From Paracyclopina nana (Eukaryota; Arthropoda; Copepoda; Cyclopoida; Cyclopettidae), in NCBI GenBank assembly GCA_019096065.1, contig JAGUCH010000004.1, forward strand, positions 2,418,001-2,482,000: a stretch of 64,000 nucleotides of DNA. Direction: 5' to 3'. Under the pieces are notes generated by a model that saw only the letters and a program-made list of their open reading frames with translations, had not been told where the DNA came from and did no database searches. Both the position numbers and the translations under genes were made by a program. Within the stretch, counting starts at the first letter, position 1; each line of letters starts with the position of its first letter. Shown in pieces: positions 1 to 12,046 of the stretch.

Positions 1-417
1 CTCCGTATTACTGGCTGTATCTGTGCTGTAGTGCTTTTTCTGGCGCCAGATTTTGCGTTTTTACTAGCATGTATTTGGACTGCGACAGTGTGTGTATCTT
101 ACATTATGAGAGTACATTTCCATGCAAACGGTTATGGCTTACCTCCATTTTCCTGAGACTCCATTATAATCTGAGACAAAATTGTGTCTGCAAATACAGA
201 ACCCAAAAAGGGGGCAGAGATCAGAAATGGACATGCATTAGCATAGCAGCAAAAAATGCTCATAATTTATTTGTTGTTGTAGTAGCATCAGCAAAATTGA
301 GTAAGAAATGAGTAATTGTAGAATTTCATCAGTTTCCTCAATCTATCTATTTAAAAGTTTTGCCACCAAGAGCAATTTTGGACACAGTACTATTAACTAA
401 ATTGGAGTTCAACTCAC

Positions 418-3400
418 CTCTGGAATCTGTCTGCTCTGTGGCACATTGTGCGAATTTAAATGCAATCTGGGTTGAATCCATGCAAAGATCAACCTTGGAA
501 TGGGGATTTTTGCACTCTTGTTGTCCTGCAAAATGCACGAATCGAAGCTTTACTTTTTGTGCTGCATTTAGGGCCTATGCTTGTGGTTTCAGGTCAGGTG
601 TCAAGTTATAATTGATTTAGAGGCCACACGAAGATCTTGAGAGCTTTGTGGGATCGAGCTTTCTATTTAGCTTACAGCTGATAAAGTATATATAAAATTA
701 AATGTAAATCTCACCTGTTTTGTAGGTATAAGTAAACTCTCCTCTGATGGGACATTCGACTGCAGGACTCGAGAGACTGACCATCGTTTGCAAGTGTATC
801 GGCTCATTCATGAATTCTTCGCAAAATTCCGCCACTGAAGTTACTTCTTCTTCGTCATTTCGCAAATGCTGGCACTGACCTATATTTGATTATATTGCTT
901 AATTGAAATGCAACAAATCTGTGAGGCAACAGGAATTTAGAGATGGAAACTTTTATGTTGTGGTAAAATGCACTTTTTAAACTCGAGGAGACGAAGTCTG
1001 CACAATATTGACACTGCTTTTGCAAAACGGGCACACATTTGCAACGAAAATGCCAAAATAGTGCCCAATGCAATGCAATGGAGAGCATCTAAATCTAAAA
1101 AAAGATGAAGCTAATTTTTTTATCTGTATTTTTGGAAGAAGAAGCGCATGTTTGGTAGCATCTCTCGATTCCATTAATTCTCATTTCATGGATACAGCTG
1201 AGATTTGGGATGCTGCAGTATTTCTCTGTATTCACTTACCTTCGCGGATCTGAAGCACATTTGGATGAGGATTTAGGAAGCTCAAGCAATGGTAGCATTC
1301 TGTGTTCCTGAAAAGGCAAAAAATGACTCTTTCAGAGGGCGAGAGAAAAAGTTTCTTTTTTGTAGTAGATAATAGTGTAAATTAAGCTGATGCCACTGAA
1401 GGAAGGAAGAGCCTTTTGTTAAAAAAAGAGCGCAGTTTATCCCAGATAGTTTTCTTTCTCTCCTGCCAGATTGATTGAATTATTTTCATACGAAAAGTTT
1501 GGCATCATCTCTATGTATATATACCTATTATAGATGGCATAGACATCTTCCTCGTGTTTGATACAGTATCCCTTGGTCCCGAAATCCTCCAAAGTGATCA
1601 CCAAAGTTTCCCTGTCGCCCTCGAGATTCCACTCACCGATCCACTCTTGGGGAAATTCACAACCTGAAAATGAGTTTGTCTGCTTGGTTACACATGAGGA
1701 GCAGAAAACATATATATGGCTCTGAAAATACAGATGCCACCAAATAAATGGTGGGATACACCTTTATTGTACTGCTATTGTATTATAACACGGATGTATG
1801 TATCTTCCTTGCAACAATAAGAATTGCACGTGGCCTTTCTTTTTCTGATGCTGCTGCTGCTGCTTCCAAGGAGTTTTTTGTTGCATTGCAGTGCTATGAT
1901 AACATTGGCCTATTCAAATAGGATTAGTTAGGCCGTGGCATATACAGTACTATTGTACGTACAAATGTGTACTAGACTTTATATAGCACGTACTATGTAG
2001 TTGTCAGCACCTGCAAGTAAGTACTACAATTCTCCTTATGTAAAAATGTCCGTTCCTATTTATGCATTAAGGAATTACATATCTGCGTTGTACTACGCGA
2101 TGTATTGGGAGCTAAGTTTGCGTTTGGCTCGTTTTTGCCCTGATGAGCCATAATAGCCGCACAGCTCACATGATTGAGCAGAAAATGAGCCCAAGCAGAA
2201 AATGGCAAAAAATGGGTCATCGTCCTCGCAGTCGAGGCTGCCCTCGATGTCGTCGAAAGCCAGAGGCCAATTTGGTGATCTTTTTCAGGATCGATTTTCT
2301 TCTTGCAATGTTTACACTTACTCATATAGCAAGAGGACGAGGAAGTGCACTCATCAATCAAGTGAGAGACTTCAAATGACGAAGTTTTTTATTTTCACGA
2401 TTCGAGTTAGCTTTCGTGCCAATGGATAGAAGGGCTTTGAACAAAAAGGCCTTTAAATCTCAAATAAGGGAGCAAACACGACATCACACAAAAGAGATGA
2501 CGTTTTTACGTGCCTATAATCGAAGCTAGGCTTAAAGGCCTTCACGAACCCTAAAAAAATCAGATTGATCGATTCTGCGTTGTTGCTTTTGTGCCAATAA
2601 GAAATGGCTTATTGTGGCTTTTCGGTACATAAATTATTGCTCACAGCGATATTTATCAGCCAGAAAACAGAAGCTACGCTACATTATGCGCTATAATTAT
2701 TGCTGTGTGTAAGAATACTTTCCTGCTGTCAAGCAAATTCCTGCGAGAAGGCCATAAATTCTGAATATTCCATTTCCTCACGAAGAAAGAGCCAATAATT
2801 GGAAGCATTGGAGGCTTTCTAGTTTTTTTCAGCAATGTCCATATAAACCAGACGAAGCCATGACTAGTAGTAAAAAAGCGGCGAGAAAAGCTCAGAAAAT
2901 CTAGGGCTCACGCTCTCGTCTGTATCCGAAAGTAGGGCAGGGTCGTTGGGACGTATCTTACGTTGCGCGCTGCACAAGCGCTCAGCGCGCGCACTATGAG
3001 GAACCGAGGCCAAAAAACTCAAGGTTACACAATCTCGGTACATCAAACTTGCTTACCAGCTTTAAAAAACTAAGAATACAAAGCTGTATTGTTGATACTA
3101 CGATGACTGCCCAATACTTTTTGGGTGTAGTCATCTGAAAGTTTCTGGCCTTGTGAAAGTCATTTTTGGTTGTGGATGACCTAGCTGGAATTTTGCGCCC
3201 ACTAGTTACCAAGTGCGCGCCTTTTCCGGCGCCCGCGCGGGATGCTTTTCTTTCGGACAATACTTGAACAAGAATACACCACTGTGCGATGTATTCTACC
3301 ATAGATACACCTCGCGCTAATCTAAGGAAGCGTGACCAGTTTCGATATGGAATAATGAATACATACTTTATCCAACTTGAGCTTTCTCTTTAGCTAATTT

Positions 3401-3827
3401 GAGGTTGATGGTGAGTTTCATAATCAATGCAATATTTGGATTGGTATTGAATACATCAGGGCTGTGCTACAGGCCTTTTTAAAATAAAGTAAGGAATAAT
3501 GTCTGCATTGCGCAAGTGCTTCATTTTCAATATGACATGGGTATTATCTTAAACGAAGTCTCCCATGAGTACACTTGCCCTCAAAGCAGATAATATGATA
3601 TTATCTCGATTATTCTTGATAGTACATGCAGCAGTAATATTTTTCCAATGCTTTCTAATCCAAAACACACTCGACTGCATTGCACTGCCAAGTAGGTGAG
3701 CAAGAAAAACCACCCTCTGAGAGTATGAGAGCAATAAATTACCTGGTAACTCTTGTGCTATGGCAATTAAAATTCCGGCGTGGAACGAAACAGCCCACCA
3801 GCCCCAAAAGTAGCTCGTTTTCGTCAT
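418..3827 (-). CDS. Secreted DUF7042/7043/7044-family protein (3' end missing)
   Basis: Five exons fit together on the minus strand: 3827-3743, 1663-1525, 1307-1240, 879-715 and 525-418. All have GT-AG borders and keep phase 1 at every junction except 2 before the third. Exon 1 encodes a signal peptide starting MTKTSYFWGWW and ending near AQELPG. Exon 2 carries a cysteine plus W-x2-EW motif (CEFPQEWIGEW) and KGYC. Exon 3 has HPNVLQIRE, exon 4 CPIRGEFTYTYK, and exon 5 CKNPHSKVDLC. This order of cysteine motifs is typical of a family of uncharacterised arthropod extracellular proteins (DUF7044, DUF7042, DUF7043). The function is unknown. The first intron is about 2.1 kb, long for this window. 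The last visible exon ends at a donor (417/416), so further exons should lie left of base 1; none was convincing at 1-417. Confidence 0.8.
1664..3742 (-). other. Long first intron of the DUF704x gene
   Basis: About 2.1 kb between the signal-peptide exon and the first cysteine-rich exon. It holds only short ORFs with no recognisable protein character. I see no other gene, RNA or clear repeat in it. Confidence 0.6.
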
Positions 3828-4104
3828 TGTGCACCGGTTTGAAGCTTCATTTTCAAGTCAACAACACTTGAGAAAAAATCACAAAAATGTAGCAGTAGCA
3901 GTAGAAGTGTCTTGGAGAAAACCAAGCTCGCTACTGCTTTCCTTTTGGTAGCTTTCACTCTCACTGGAAAATACATACATAGCACAGTAGAAGACGAAGA
4001 ACACGCGCTTCCTTCCCCCTAAACGAAGAATGGCGCATGCGCAGAGCAAAAACCACGCTTTTGCAAAAAAGCTACTTCTCTACATTATGCAAAAGGAATG
4101 TAAC

Positions 4105-4252
4105 AATACTGTCCTGATGACGAGTCCATATAGGGTTTTTCGCTCATGAGTAGTTAAATGAAAGATCATCGAGTGGCGAAGCCACGAGTGATCTGGAATT
4201 TTACTACAAATGAGCGAAAAACCCTATAAGGACGAGTCATCAGGACAGTATT
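4105..4252. repeat. 148-bp palindromic (MITE-like) element
   Basis: Left arm starts AATACTGTCCTGATGACGAG and right arm is its reverse complement ending CAGTATT, with a few mismatches. The arms meet around 4178, so the whole element could fold into one hairpin. The flank 4253-4320 (GACATTTTTGTCAGC...) recurs with the right arm at 4518-4625, which marks a dispersed repeat rather than a chance palindrome. Confidence 0.75.
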
Positions 4253-4517
4253 GACATTTTTGTCAGCTTCGTGACGATTCAAAGTCCCAATAGTACTGTT
4301 AAATATTGAAAATTGATTAATTTAACAATTAATTTGGCCTTAAAAAAGATAGCTCAGTTGCAGGTCAAACTTTGCGGTCAGTCGCGTGCGCGCATCTACA
4401 GGTTAGCAACGCAAGATCTCAACAAATATTGCTAAATGCGGTGTCATTTCAATAGATGGCGCTTTTTCGTGCAACTTTAAATCACGCGCACGCATCAGAA
4501 CTTGCCATTTGACGACT

Positions 4518-4625
4518 CATGAGCGAAAAACCCAATATGGACGAGTAATCAGGACAGAATTGACATTTTTGTCAGCTTTGTGAGGTTAAAAGTCTCAATA
4601 GTACTTTTAAATGCTAATCAATCAA
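4518..4625. repeat. Second, half copy of the palindromic repeat
   Basis: Starts ATGAGCGAAAAACCC and continues through GACGAGTAATCAGGACAG, GACATTTTTGTCAGC and AATAGTACT. It matches 4210-4310 with scattered substitutions and lacks the left arm. Confidence 0.7.
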
Positions 4626-4680
4626 TTTCATCTAGACATTATTAATAATATATGCCAGAATTTTTGAGGAAGTAAGAGTG

Positions 4681-4750
4681 TTCTGAGTTGGCATAGTGCA
4701 GACCTTTCACTCGGTAGACCCAGGCTCGAATCCCGGCCAAGTCTTTTTTA
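4681..4750 (+). other. tRNA-Glu-like relic or SINE head
   Basis: TTGGCATAGTGC resembles an A box. CTTTCAC matches a tRNA-Glu(TTC) anticodon loop. GGCTCGAATCCCGG resembles a B box and T arm. A run of six T follows at 4743-4748, as in a Pol III terminator. The acceptor stem does not pair and spacing is short, so this is probably a degraded tRNA or tRNA-derived SINE rather than a working tRNA. Confidence 0.4.
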
Positions 4751-5005
4751 TGATTGAAGATATCTTAAGATGCCAACTGTACAATAATGAGCATTATTTC
4801 TTCACATGTGACGAAAAAAGTCATTATTGTACGGTAGAAGCGAGCGCACGCCAAATCTCAGCAAAATACCGGGATTTTCGCTTCACTGCCGTATGTAGTG
4901 ACCCCACCGCCAAGTTGACAAAAATGTTGCTTACTACCCAGAATACAGGATGATACTCATAGCAAATGTATTGGAGTTTATTAGCGCAACAGCATACATA
5001 TGAAG

Positions 5006-8000
5006 TTAGTCCAGCTCTACAATAAATGGCTTTTTGACCACTACCTTTGATTCAACTTTTGAGTCATGATCAGAATTGATCAATTCTAGGAGCTCAATGT
5101 CCGAGTTGTTAGCTGAAGTTTGTAACAGATGGCGCAAGTTTGGCGCGCATAACTTGTTGTTGCTGGATTCAGCTATGTCAGCTGATTTCTCAACAAACTG
5201 CAAACTCAAGGAGGACGGGATGAAGGTGTGCAGGTTACTCAAGTTTGGTTTGGTATTTCCAAATAAACTCTCTATTATAGGTGGACTATTTTTATCTTCA
5301 TCAATTTGATTAGCTGGATTTTCAGCACAAGTGTCAATTTTGAGGTCTTCATCTTCTGAATCTGCAAAGAAAAAACCCCAAGTGAATTAGATTAAAAAAT
5401 GGCTGAAAAAAGGGCACTGTGGTATATTTACCAAGATTCTTCCCACAAAAGCTTTCCATAGCTTTTTCTATTTCATCCAGAGCTTGGGTCGAGTTTTCAC
5501 AGCTTTTCAAATATTCATGGAAGAACTCTGTGGTTTTATTTATCTCATCCTCCAACCTCCTTTCTTCCTCTTTGATAGCATTTTCTTGGCTCTCAATGAT
5601 TGTAATTTCCTCATTGATCTCCTCCTCATCATCATCAATCTGAGAATCCATTTCAGCTGAAGCAGCATTAAAGTCATTATCTGCTAACTTCAAGAATTTC
5701 TCATAGAACACTTGCGAGTTTTTGAGCATTTGCTCAGTGTCTCTTTTGTGAATTTCAGCCTCCAACTCTTCTTCAGTTTGGCCTTCTCTGGGCTTGTAAA
5801 TGTCCAATAAAAAAGACTTTGATGGCTTCATTGCAGATGAGCTTTCTTGCCTACTTTCAAACCAACTTTTGATTTTATCTGCTGAATTTATCTCCGGCTG
5901 ATCTGGTAGCTCTGTGACAGGCTCGTCCTCATCAGCTGACTCTTCTTCTGAGTCTTCATCATCATAGTACTTGCATAATTTTTTCTCCTTTTTTGCCTCC
6001 AAAAAGTCCCTTCTTGTATTGAGCAAACCTTCCTTGAGTGCCCTATAGTGGTCAGAGTCCCTGTCAATGGAGCATTTCAAGTCCTTCATCATAGAAATCA
6101 TGCCAGTTTCCCAAGGTAGCTCAGTTTTTCTGGGCTCTTTTTTCTTCACAGGGGATGGCTGACTTTCAAACTTTGCAGAGTTCTTCTCAATTTCTGCCAG
6201 AAGCATTTGGAGGCCTCTTTTTGTATTCTGAGGCTGCTGTTTTTTCTGCTCATTAGAGTCATTCTTACCCAAGTCACAGGTAGAAGTGCCTTGGCTTGTG
6301 ATTCTTCTCAAATACTCCACTTCAGTGGTGACCTGAACTGAGCACTTTCCTCCTGTCTTTTTGCCTGCTGCCAAGTCGTCTTCTGTGGCTGTGGAAGTGC
6401 CTGATGTAGATAGGCTCTTGATTGATTTCTCTATTGAAATGCTCTCTGGCTTCTCAATGCTCTCCAACTCTTCAAATCTGTCTTCAGTGAATTCTTCCTT
6501 GTTAGCTTTGATTGCTCTGAGGAGGCCTTGTTTGCCTCCTGGCTGAAGTTTTATTCTGGTTTCCTTGTTCTCCCAGCCTCTATCCTCTCTCATTTCTTGC
6601 AAAACTTGATCTTCCCACATCATGAATTTTTTCACAGTGGCTTCCAATCCCTCTGGGTATTGAGGGCTGTATTGGTTTTCATCATGAACATCTGGGACCT
6701 TGTTCAGTTCCCCAATTTCACAGTTTGCTCCTTGGGCCTCATTACCATCAGGATTGGTTATCTCCAGTTCCTCCACAGCTTCTACAATTTGCTCATCTAA
6801 GTGGGATGGCTGACTTTCTGGCTCATTGCATGGTTTTTCAGAGGCAGAGGCATCATTACATTCATCAATGCCACTAACTTGAGGCTCCAATCTGTCTTCA
6901 TTTCCTGAATTGGATCTTGTCAACTTATCCTGGTCATTTGTCCTCATTTGATCAGAGGAATCCAAATTTAGAGGCTGCTCAGTAGGTGCCAAGTCATCTG
7001 CAGAGGGCTCTTGTTCAGTCCATAATTTAGTCTGCACTCTTTGGTGGTCTTCAGTAGGGACAACATCTTCCTTGTTTACCACAACGAAATCTGAAATGGG
7101 CTCTTTTTCTCCTTTTCCACAGCAGCTGTCAGATGCAACTTTTTCCTGGCTAGAATTCTTCTTTGTATAGGAGACTGTTGTGAAAGGCTCAATTTGTCCA
7201 TCTGTGAAAGCATGCATAAGTACCAAACTCATTAATATGCAGAGTAAGCAATTTACCTTTCATGTTCATGGCAGTCTCCATGATCTTAAAGGCTCCACTC
7301 AAAGGACCCAAAATCTCATCAGCTTCATGTCTTGGAATCATTTTATGTAAATCATCTCCCTTTTTCTCAATGTATTCTTTGAGGAGCTCTTTGCCCCTTT
7401 CTTCAATTACTCTCACCTGCTGGTCCATGTCATTTCCATCAATTCCCCTCTTGGCCAGATTTTCATCTCTTATCCTACAAAAATATCCATCTTTGGCTCT
7501 CATGCCATAACAAAATCATTAGAGGAGAAAACCTCATTAAATTCCTTATGCTGGCCTCATTTTTGTCTCTTTCTTCCTTAGCCATTTTCTCCCTCAGTGC
7601 TCTTTCACCATCAACACCTCCATCTCTCCAGGCTTCAGTGCAAATCCGGTCTTTTGGTGTGACTGGTCTTGTATCAAGATAAGTCAACTGCTCACAGCTT
7701 AAAATCATTTTTCTCCTGTAAGAAGCAAGCCATTAATGACTCAGAGGAGCATTTAATCTCCCCAACCACACTCAAGTTATAGGAATGGTTGTGGCAAGCC
7801 TGCACTTTATTGCTATGCAGCACACATAACACTTGCATTGTTGTAGCTCAAAATCTTTGCTTACATACTGGTGGGCATAGCATATAAGCAACCTTTTTAG
7901 GCCTGGTATATTGAATTAGCATACCTGTAATCCTTTGTCTTCCTTACAATGGGATTTCCCATGTAGGTTAAAACTCTCAGATTTTCCATTTTATGCAGCA

Positions 8001-8800
8001 CCAAATCCATTACTTCAGCCTCATCTATGCAGTTATTAGAAAGGTCCAAAACTGCCAGTTCCTTGCAATTCTGCAACTCCTCCACATCCTTGGCAGTGCT
8101 TAACTTGTTGTGTGAAACAATAAATGTATGCAAATTGGGAAGACATGCTAATGAGGTTAAACTACTCAAGTAGTTATGAGACATGTTGAGTGTTGTCAGA
8201 TTGCTCAGAGCTGAAATATTCTCAATTTGCTCAACTTTGTTGTGCTGAAGAAAGAGGCATCTCAACTCTTTCAGATGCCTAAAAACAGACAAGTTCTCCC
8301 ATGATGTGGATGCATTAGTGGCTCAAGGGCAAATTTGACTTTACCCAATATTTTCAATTCTTTTGATGTTGTTGCTCTCCAGCCAGAGGGTCTTAAGCCC
8401 TATATAGTCTTCCAGTCCCTCAATTGTGTGGAAGCCTTTGTGATGCAAATACAGTACTGTATTCAATCTGGGAGTTAAATACAACTGATTCTGGCGACAA
8501 TGCTCCTGCATAGAAACAATGATGGCAATGTGTACTTAGTTAATGATTAGCATACAAATTACGCATGTAACTGCTTACCTTTAGGAACTTGGCATTGATT
8601 CGGTTCCCATCCACTTTTCTGCTGAGCAATTGAGGCTCAGTCACTACATTCATGGCTCTTCTCTGGCTAATAATTTCCTTTTCAATTGCCTTGAGCTCCT
8701 TGTCTTTGGTCCTCACTTCATCTTCGTCATCAGAAGACGATGATTCAGACCAAGACAGCATTTTTTTCAACGAGGACTTCTCCTCCTCTTCTGCCTCCAT
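5006..8800 (-). CDS. DNAAF1: Dynein axonemal assembly factor 1
   Basis: Seven exons: 8800-8579, 8505-8345, 8278-7925, 7715-7533, 7474-7257, 7201-5432 and 5361-5006. They total 3264 nt and 1087 residues, and phases agree throughout. DNAAF1 (LRRC50/ODA7) is a cytoplasmic factor for preassembly of outer and inner dynein arms. The N-terminus is acidic. Leucine-rich repeats follow, from about residue 93 ([33 protein letters not shown]) through [17 protein letters not shown], then the cap-like [12 protein letters not shown] with the family's basic tail. A single 1770-nt exon encodes a long Glu/Lys-rich, probably disordered and coiled region. The protein is longer than vertebrate DNAAF1, and the extra length lies mostly in that exon. 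The exon 4 donor (GAG|GTTTTC, 7533/7532) is weak. Family identity is well supported by the LRR plus tail arrangement. Confidence 0.87.
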
Positions 8801-9229
8801 TTTGGTAGAAAATGTTTAATCAATAATTTCCTACGCGGCGATAGCATAAGCCAATGTCACACTTTGTGCTGTATTTCCCAATGAGAAAGTACAATACTCT
8901 TATAGACATAAGTAGTGTCAGCCACGTTCTCTTATTGATGATACTTCAGGAACAACAATTAGAGCCCATTTTACCTCAAGTGAATATGAAAGGTTTTGTG
9001 ATCTCAGAATATATTGTTCCAATATAAAAGCAACAAAATCTCTACTAAAATACTTTGACTGATTAGCTTTTCAAATAACCCTTCTTTAAATGTTCATAAA
9101 AGGCTTTAAAAAGGCTCGTCAATATTCTTAAGATATCATATATGTTCTAACTCACAATTTATTTGCAGATACAGAAAATATATTTGAAAGTCTCCACCAT
9201 GTTTAAAGAGGCATATTTTTTACACCCCC

Positions 9230-9391
9230 AATGCTCTGTTCATCTACAAACTTCTTAAGGAATCGGAACACGGAATTCCTTTGCGCAACGGAGTTCTCAG
9301 TACATAAACTAGCTGCGTAGAGTTGTCATTCTGCATGGTTTCGTCATAATGCATTCCTTAATTAAGGAACGGTATATGAACAGAGTATAAT
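9230..9391. mobile_element. MITE-like element with CTCTGTTCAT termini
   Basis: Begins ATGCTCTGTTCATCTAC and ends GTATATGAACAGAGTATAA, which are imperfect terminal inverted repeats. No coding capacity. A 53-bp miniature with the same ends sits at 10421-10473, and a single decayed end (AACGGTAGATGATCAGAGTA) sits near 11753. Confidence 0.55.
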
Positions 9392-10150
9392 GTCCTGTTC
9401 ATGTACGCCCCAAACTCCTTTGGAAAATGCACGAAAAACACCTCAAGGAAAGGAGAAAAATTGTCTTATGACAAGCGCCAGCTGAAAGTAAACAAATCTA
9501 ATTTGGGCAACTAAGCACTCTACATTTTAGCCATTTTAAGCAAAATCACTAGTTACATTTCATCTCTTGTCAAAGAAATGTTAAGAAAGCTAGTTTGTTT
9601 TGAAAAATGCCGACAGCCATGAGACAAAATAGCAAGAATTGCCATTAAAAACGCTGCTCGGCCCCAAGCTGAACTCGTAGAGCAGCAGTCAGCAACAGAT
9701 TCACTATTCCTTATGACAATTTTTTCCATACCTTAAGGCATTCTTAATACATGAACAAGGCATAAGTCCTCAGGAAAATGCACGAGAAATATCTTAGGGA
9801 AAGGAGAAAAATTGTCCTATGACAAGCGCTAGCTTATACTATATAAAAATCAGATCGAATTAAAGCCTCCTTGAAGGTTTACAAACCTAATTTTTGCAAG
9901 ATTGATTGGTCACATTTCAGACATTTTCAGCAAAATCAATTCAAATCAAATTTCATCTTTTATCAAACAAACTTGAAGAAAGGTAGTTTTAACAAACTTG
10001 AAAAAAGCTAGTTTGTTTTGAAAAATACTGAAAACCATGAGACAATGTAGCAACATTAAAAATGCTGCTCGGCCCCAAGCTGAACTCGTTGGGAGGCAGT
10101 CGGCCTTTTTTTCCATATCTTATGTCATTCTTTACACATGAACAGGGCAT
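9391..10150. repeat. Two diverged copies of a ~360-390-bp repeat
   Basis: Copy 1 is about 9391-9749 and copy 2 about 9750-10150. Shared stretches include GGAAAATGCACGA (9423 and 9774), GGAAAGGAGAAAAATTGTC (9449 and 9799) and GCTCGGCCCCAAGCTGAACT (9656 and 10064). Both are flanked by TGTTCATG/CATGAACA motifs, linking them to the neighbouring inverted-repeat element family. Confidence 0.6.
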
Positions 10151-10420
10151 TAAGGCTTGGTTCAACTACAAAATTATAGCCTATTTTTGAGCAAAATTAT
10201 TGTGATATCGGCCAATTTCAGGTGACATGACACAACTTTTTGACTTGATTGTTGTTGTGACAGGAATTGAAAGGCTAATGAGGTCAAAATCCAACTAGCC
10301 TCAGAATAAGCCATCATTCTAACAAAATGTGTCAGATCTACACAAAGAGCTTCTCAAGCATAAATAATTATGTTAGGCTTCGACCTACCGCACCCGCTTG
10401 AATTTTTAAAAGTCGGACTT

Positions 10421-10473
10421 ATGCTCTGTTCATCTACAAACTCCTAAAGGAATCGGAAGATGAACAGAGTATT
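10421..10473. mobile_element. 53-bp miniature inverted-repeat element
   Basis: ATGCTCTGTTCATCT at one end and AGATGAACAGAGTATT at the other, with about 20 bp between them. The interior (ACAAACTCCTAAAGGAATCGG) matches the left end of the 9230 element, so this is a deletion derivative. Confidence 0.55.
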
Positions 10474-11499
10474 ACATTCTGAAATCAAAAACATGATAAA
10501 CATTCGTCATGAAGAAAGGACTAAAAATTCGCTGTCGTTTTGCAAGGTGTAGAGTATCTTAAAAAATGAGCTTAACAAAAAATTATAGCGAAATAGATCA
10601 CCAAGCATGAGAACTCTTTAATTATTACAACCCATACAATAATTCAGATTCGGAAGCAGTTAGGGAGGATATTGATTTTTTTATGGCATAAATTAGCTTG
10701 TTGGCTGATTATAGCTAAATGAAGCAATATTTCGATACGCTTTATGACTCACGTCTGGATCAATAGCCAATCAAGATCCAATTCCAAAAAAGCTGAGTTT
10801 TCAATGACATTTGTTTTAGCTGACAATTTTCCCTTGCTTTGAAGTGAGTGCTCGATTAAATCTATGCTTTAAAAGTTCATTTCAATTAAAATATCTACTA
10901 CGTAATGCCATTTTAATTATGAATTATGCCAGCAAATAAGAAAAAAATGCCTAACTTAGATACAGTGAATCTACTGCTCATATACACATATACTTTAACT
11001 TTGGAAGTCAATTTAATTTCTTCATACTTTCCCAAAGCCACTAAGACAAAAAAGGGAACACAGAAATGGACCAATTTCTACGTTTACGCGGCATGACCTA
11101 CTCATGGCGTACCCGCACCATGAGCAACAAAACGTATTAGGAAAATGATTAACTTTCTCTAATTTAAACCCTGCCTTTTTTGCTTTCTTTATTTTCAAAG
11201 CAATTTTACCTATATATATTTTTTAGGAACAGCTCTATAACAATGCCTTTTAAGTTGTGGTGTTTTTCTATGAATAAGACTTTTAATTCTAAATTCAAAT
11301 TCGCCTTCCAAAAGTGAAAAGGGGACACAATGTAAAGTAAGGTATTTTTAAGCAGACATGCATAAAAAATATAAACAATGAATCATATGATGAAATTTAC
11401 TTAACAATTGTATAGTTGGTAAGTGCCGCATACATAACGGTTGGTTCAAGTCCGTGTCGGTCATTGTAGGTCAAATTCCTGCTTCATTTTTGTGATTTG

Positions 11500-11644
11500 G
11501 GCTTAGTCTCTTCTGGAGATTTCATAGTGACCAAGCCACGGTCATTATCGTTTCTTATGTACTGAGTAGGTTGCGATGGAACTACATAAGAATCGATAAT
11601 GACCGTGGCTTGGTCACTATGAAATCTCCAGAAGAGACTAAGCC
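11500..11644. repeat. Long near-perfect hairpin, 62-bp arms
   Basis: Arms 11500-11561 and 11583-11644 are reverse complements at 61 of 62 positions (only 11551/11593 mismatch). The loop is 21 bp. The left arm starts GGCTTAGTCTCTTCTGGAGA. Another fragment (GGTCTTAGTCTGGGCC) follows directly at about 11647. Such identity means either a recent inverted duplication or a structured transcript. Confidence 0.85.
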
Positions 11645-12046
11645 TTGGTCTTAGTCTGGGCCTTTCATGTAATTATAATTGGCCAGCGTAAAGGTACGTA
11701 TTAAAAGTATCTTGGTAAAACAATTAACCATCATCTGCGTCTATTTTAAGGAACGGTAGATGATCAGAGTAGAAGTTGGTCCGTGAGTCGGACACTACGA
11801 AATTACAAGGAATTAACCACACTCTAGCTCAACCTCAACAGCTCAGCCACAACATTTCACTCAAAAATTCAATCATACGCAATTAGTACTCCTGAAATAA
11901 GAAAGTATTGATCAAGCAAAATTATAAGTTGCCAGACATGTTGGTATCAAGCACTATATTATAATTGGCAGGAAAATGGGACATTGAATGCGAGCTACAT
12001 AGTACAATTCCCACCAGAGAGCAATAGGTTCATAAGCTGAGAAGAC

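Larger units (their letters stand above)
3828..5005. other. Intergenic, palindromic repeats
   Basis: Lies between the start of the DUF704x gene and the 3' end of DNAAF1, both on the minus strand. It holds two copies of a palindromic repeat (about 4105-4320 and 4518-4625) and a tRNA-like relic (about 4681-4750). A TTTATT at 4977-4982, read on the minus strand as AATAAA, is a likely poly(A) signal for DNAAF1. No coding exon was seen. Confidence 0.6.
8801..12046. other. Repeat-rich intergenic region
   Basis: AT-rich, about 3.2 kb, with no exon I can support. It contains inverted-repeat elements with CTCTGTTCATCTAC-type ends (9230-9391 and 10421-10473), two related direct-repeat blocks (9391-9749 and 9750-10150), a weak tRNA-like motif near 11411-11470, and a large hairpin at 11500-11644. 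Confidence 0.65.

Noticed and set aside
114..231. Possible next exon of the DUF704x gene (short 28-base candidate with good splice sites)
   Set aside because: Very short, and its translation does not resemble the continuation expected for the family.
4111..4150. CTGATGA inside the palindrome, suggesting a hammerhead ribozyme
   Set aside because: The required stem II and following GAAA core are not in place on either strand; the match is explained by the palindrome itself.
11411..11470. Possible tRNA gene (GGTTCAAGTCC B-box-like motif)
   Set aside because: No pairing acceptor or anticodon stem could be drawn; at best a decayed relic.
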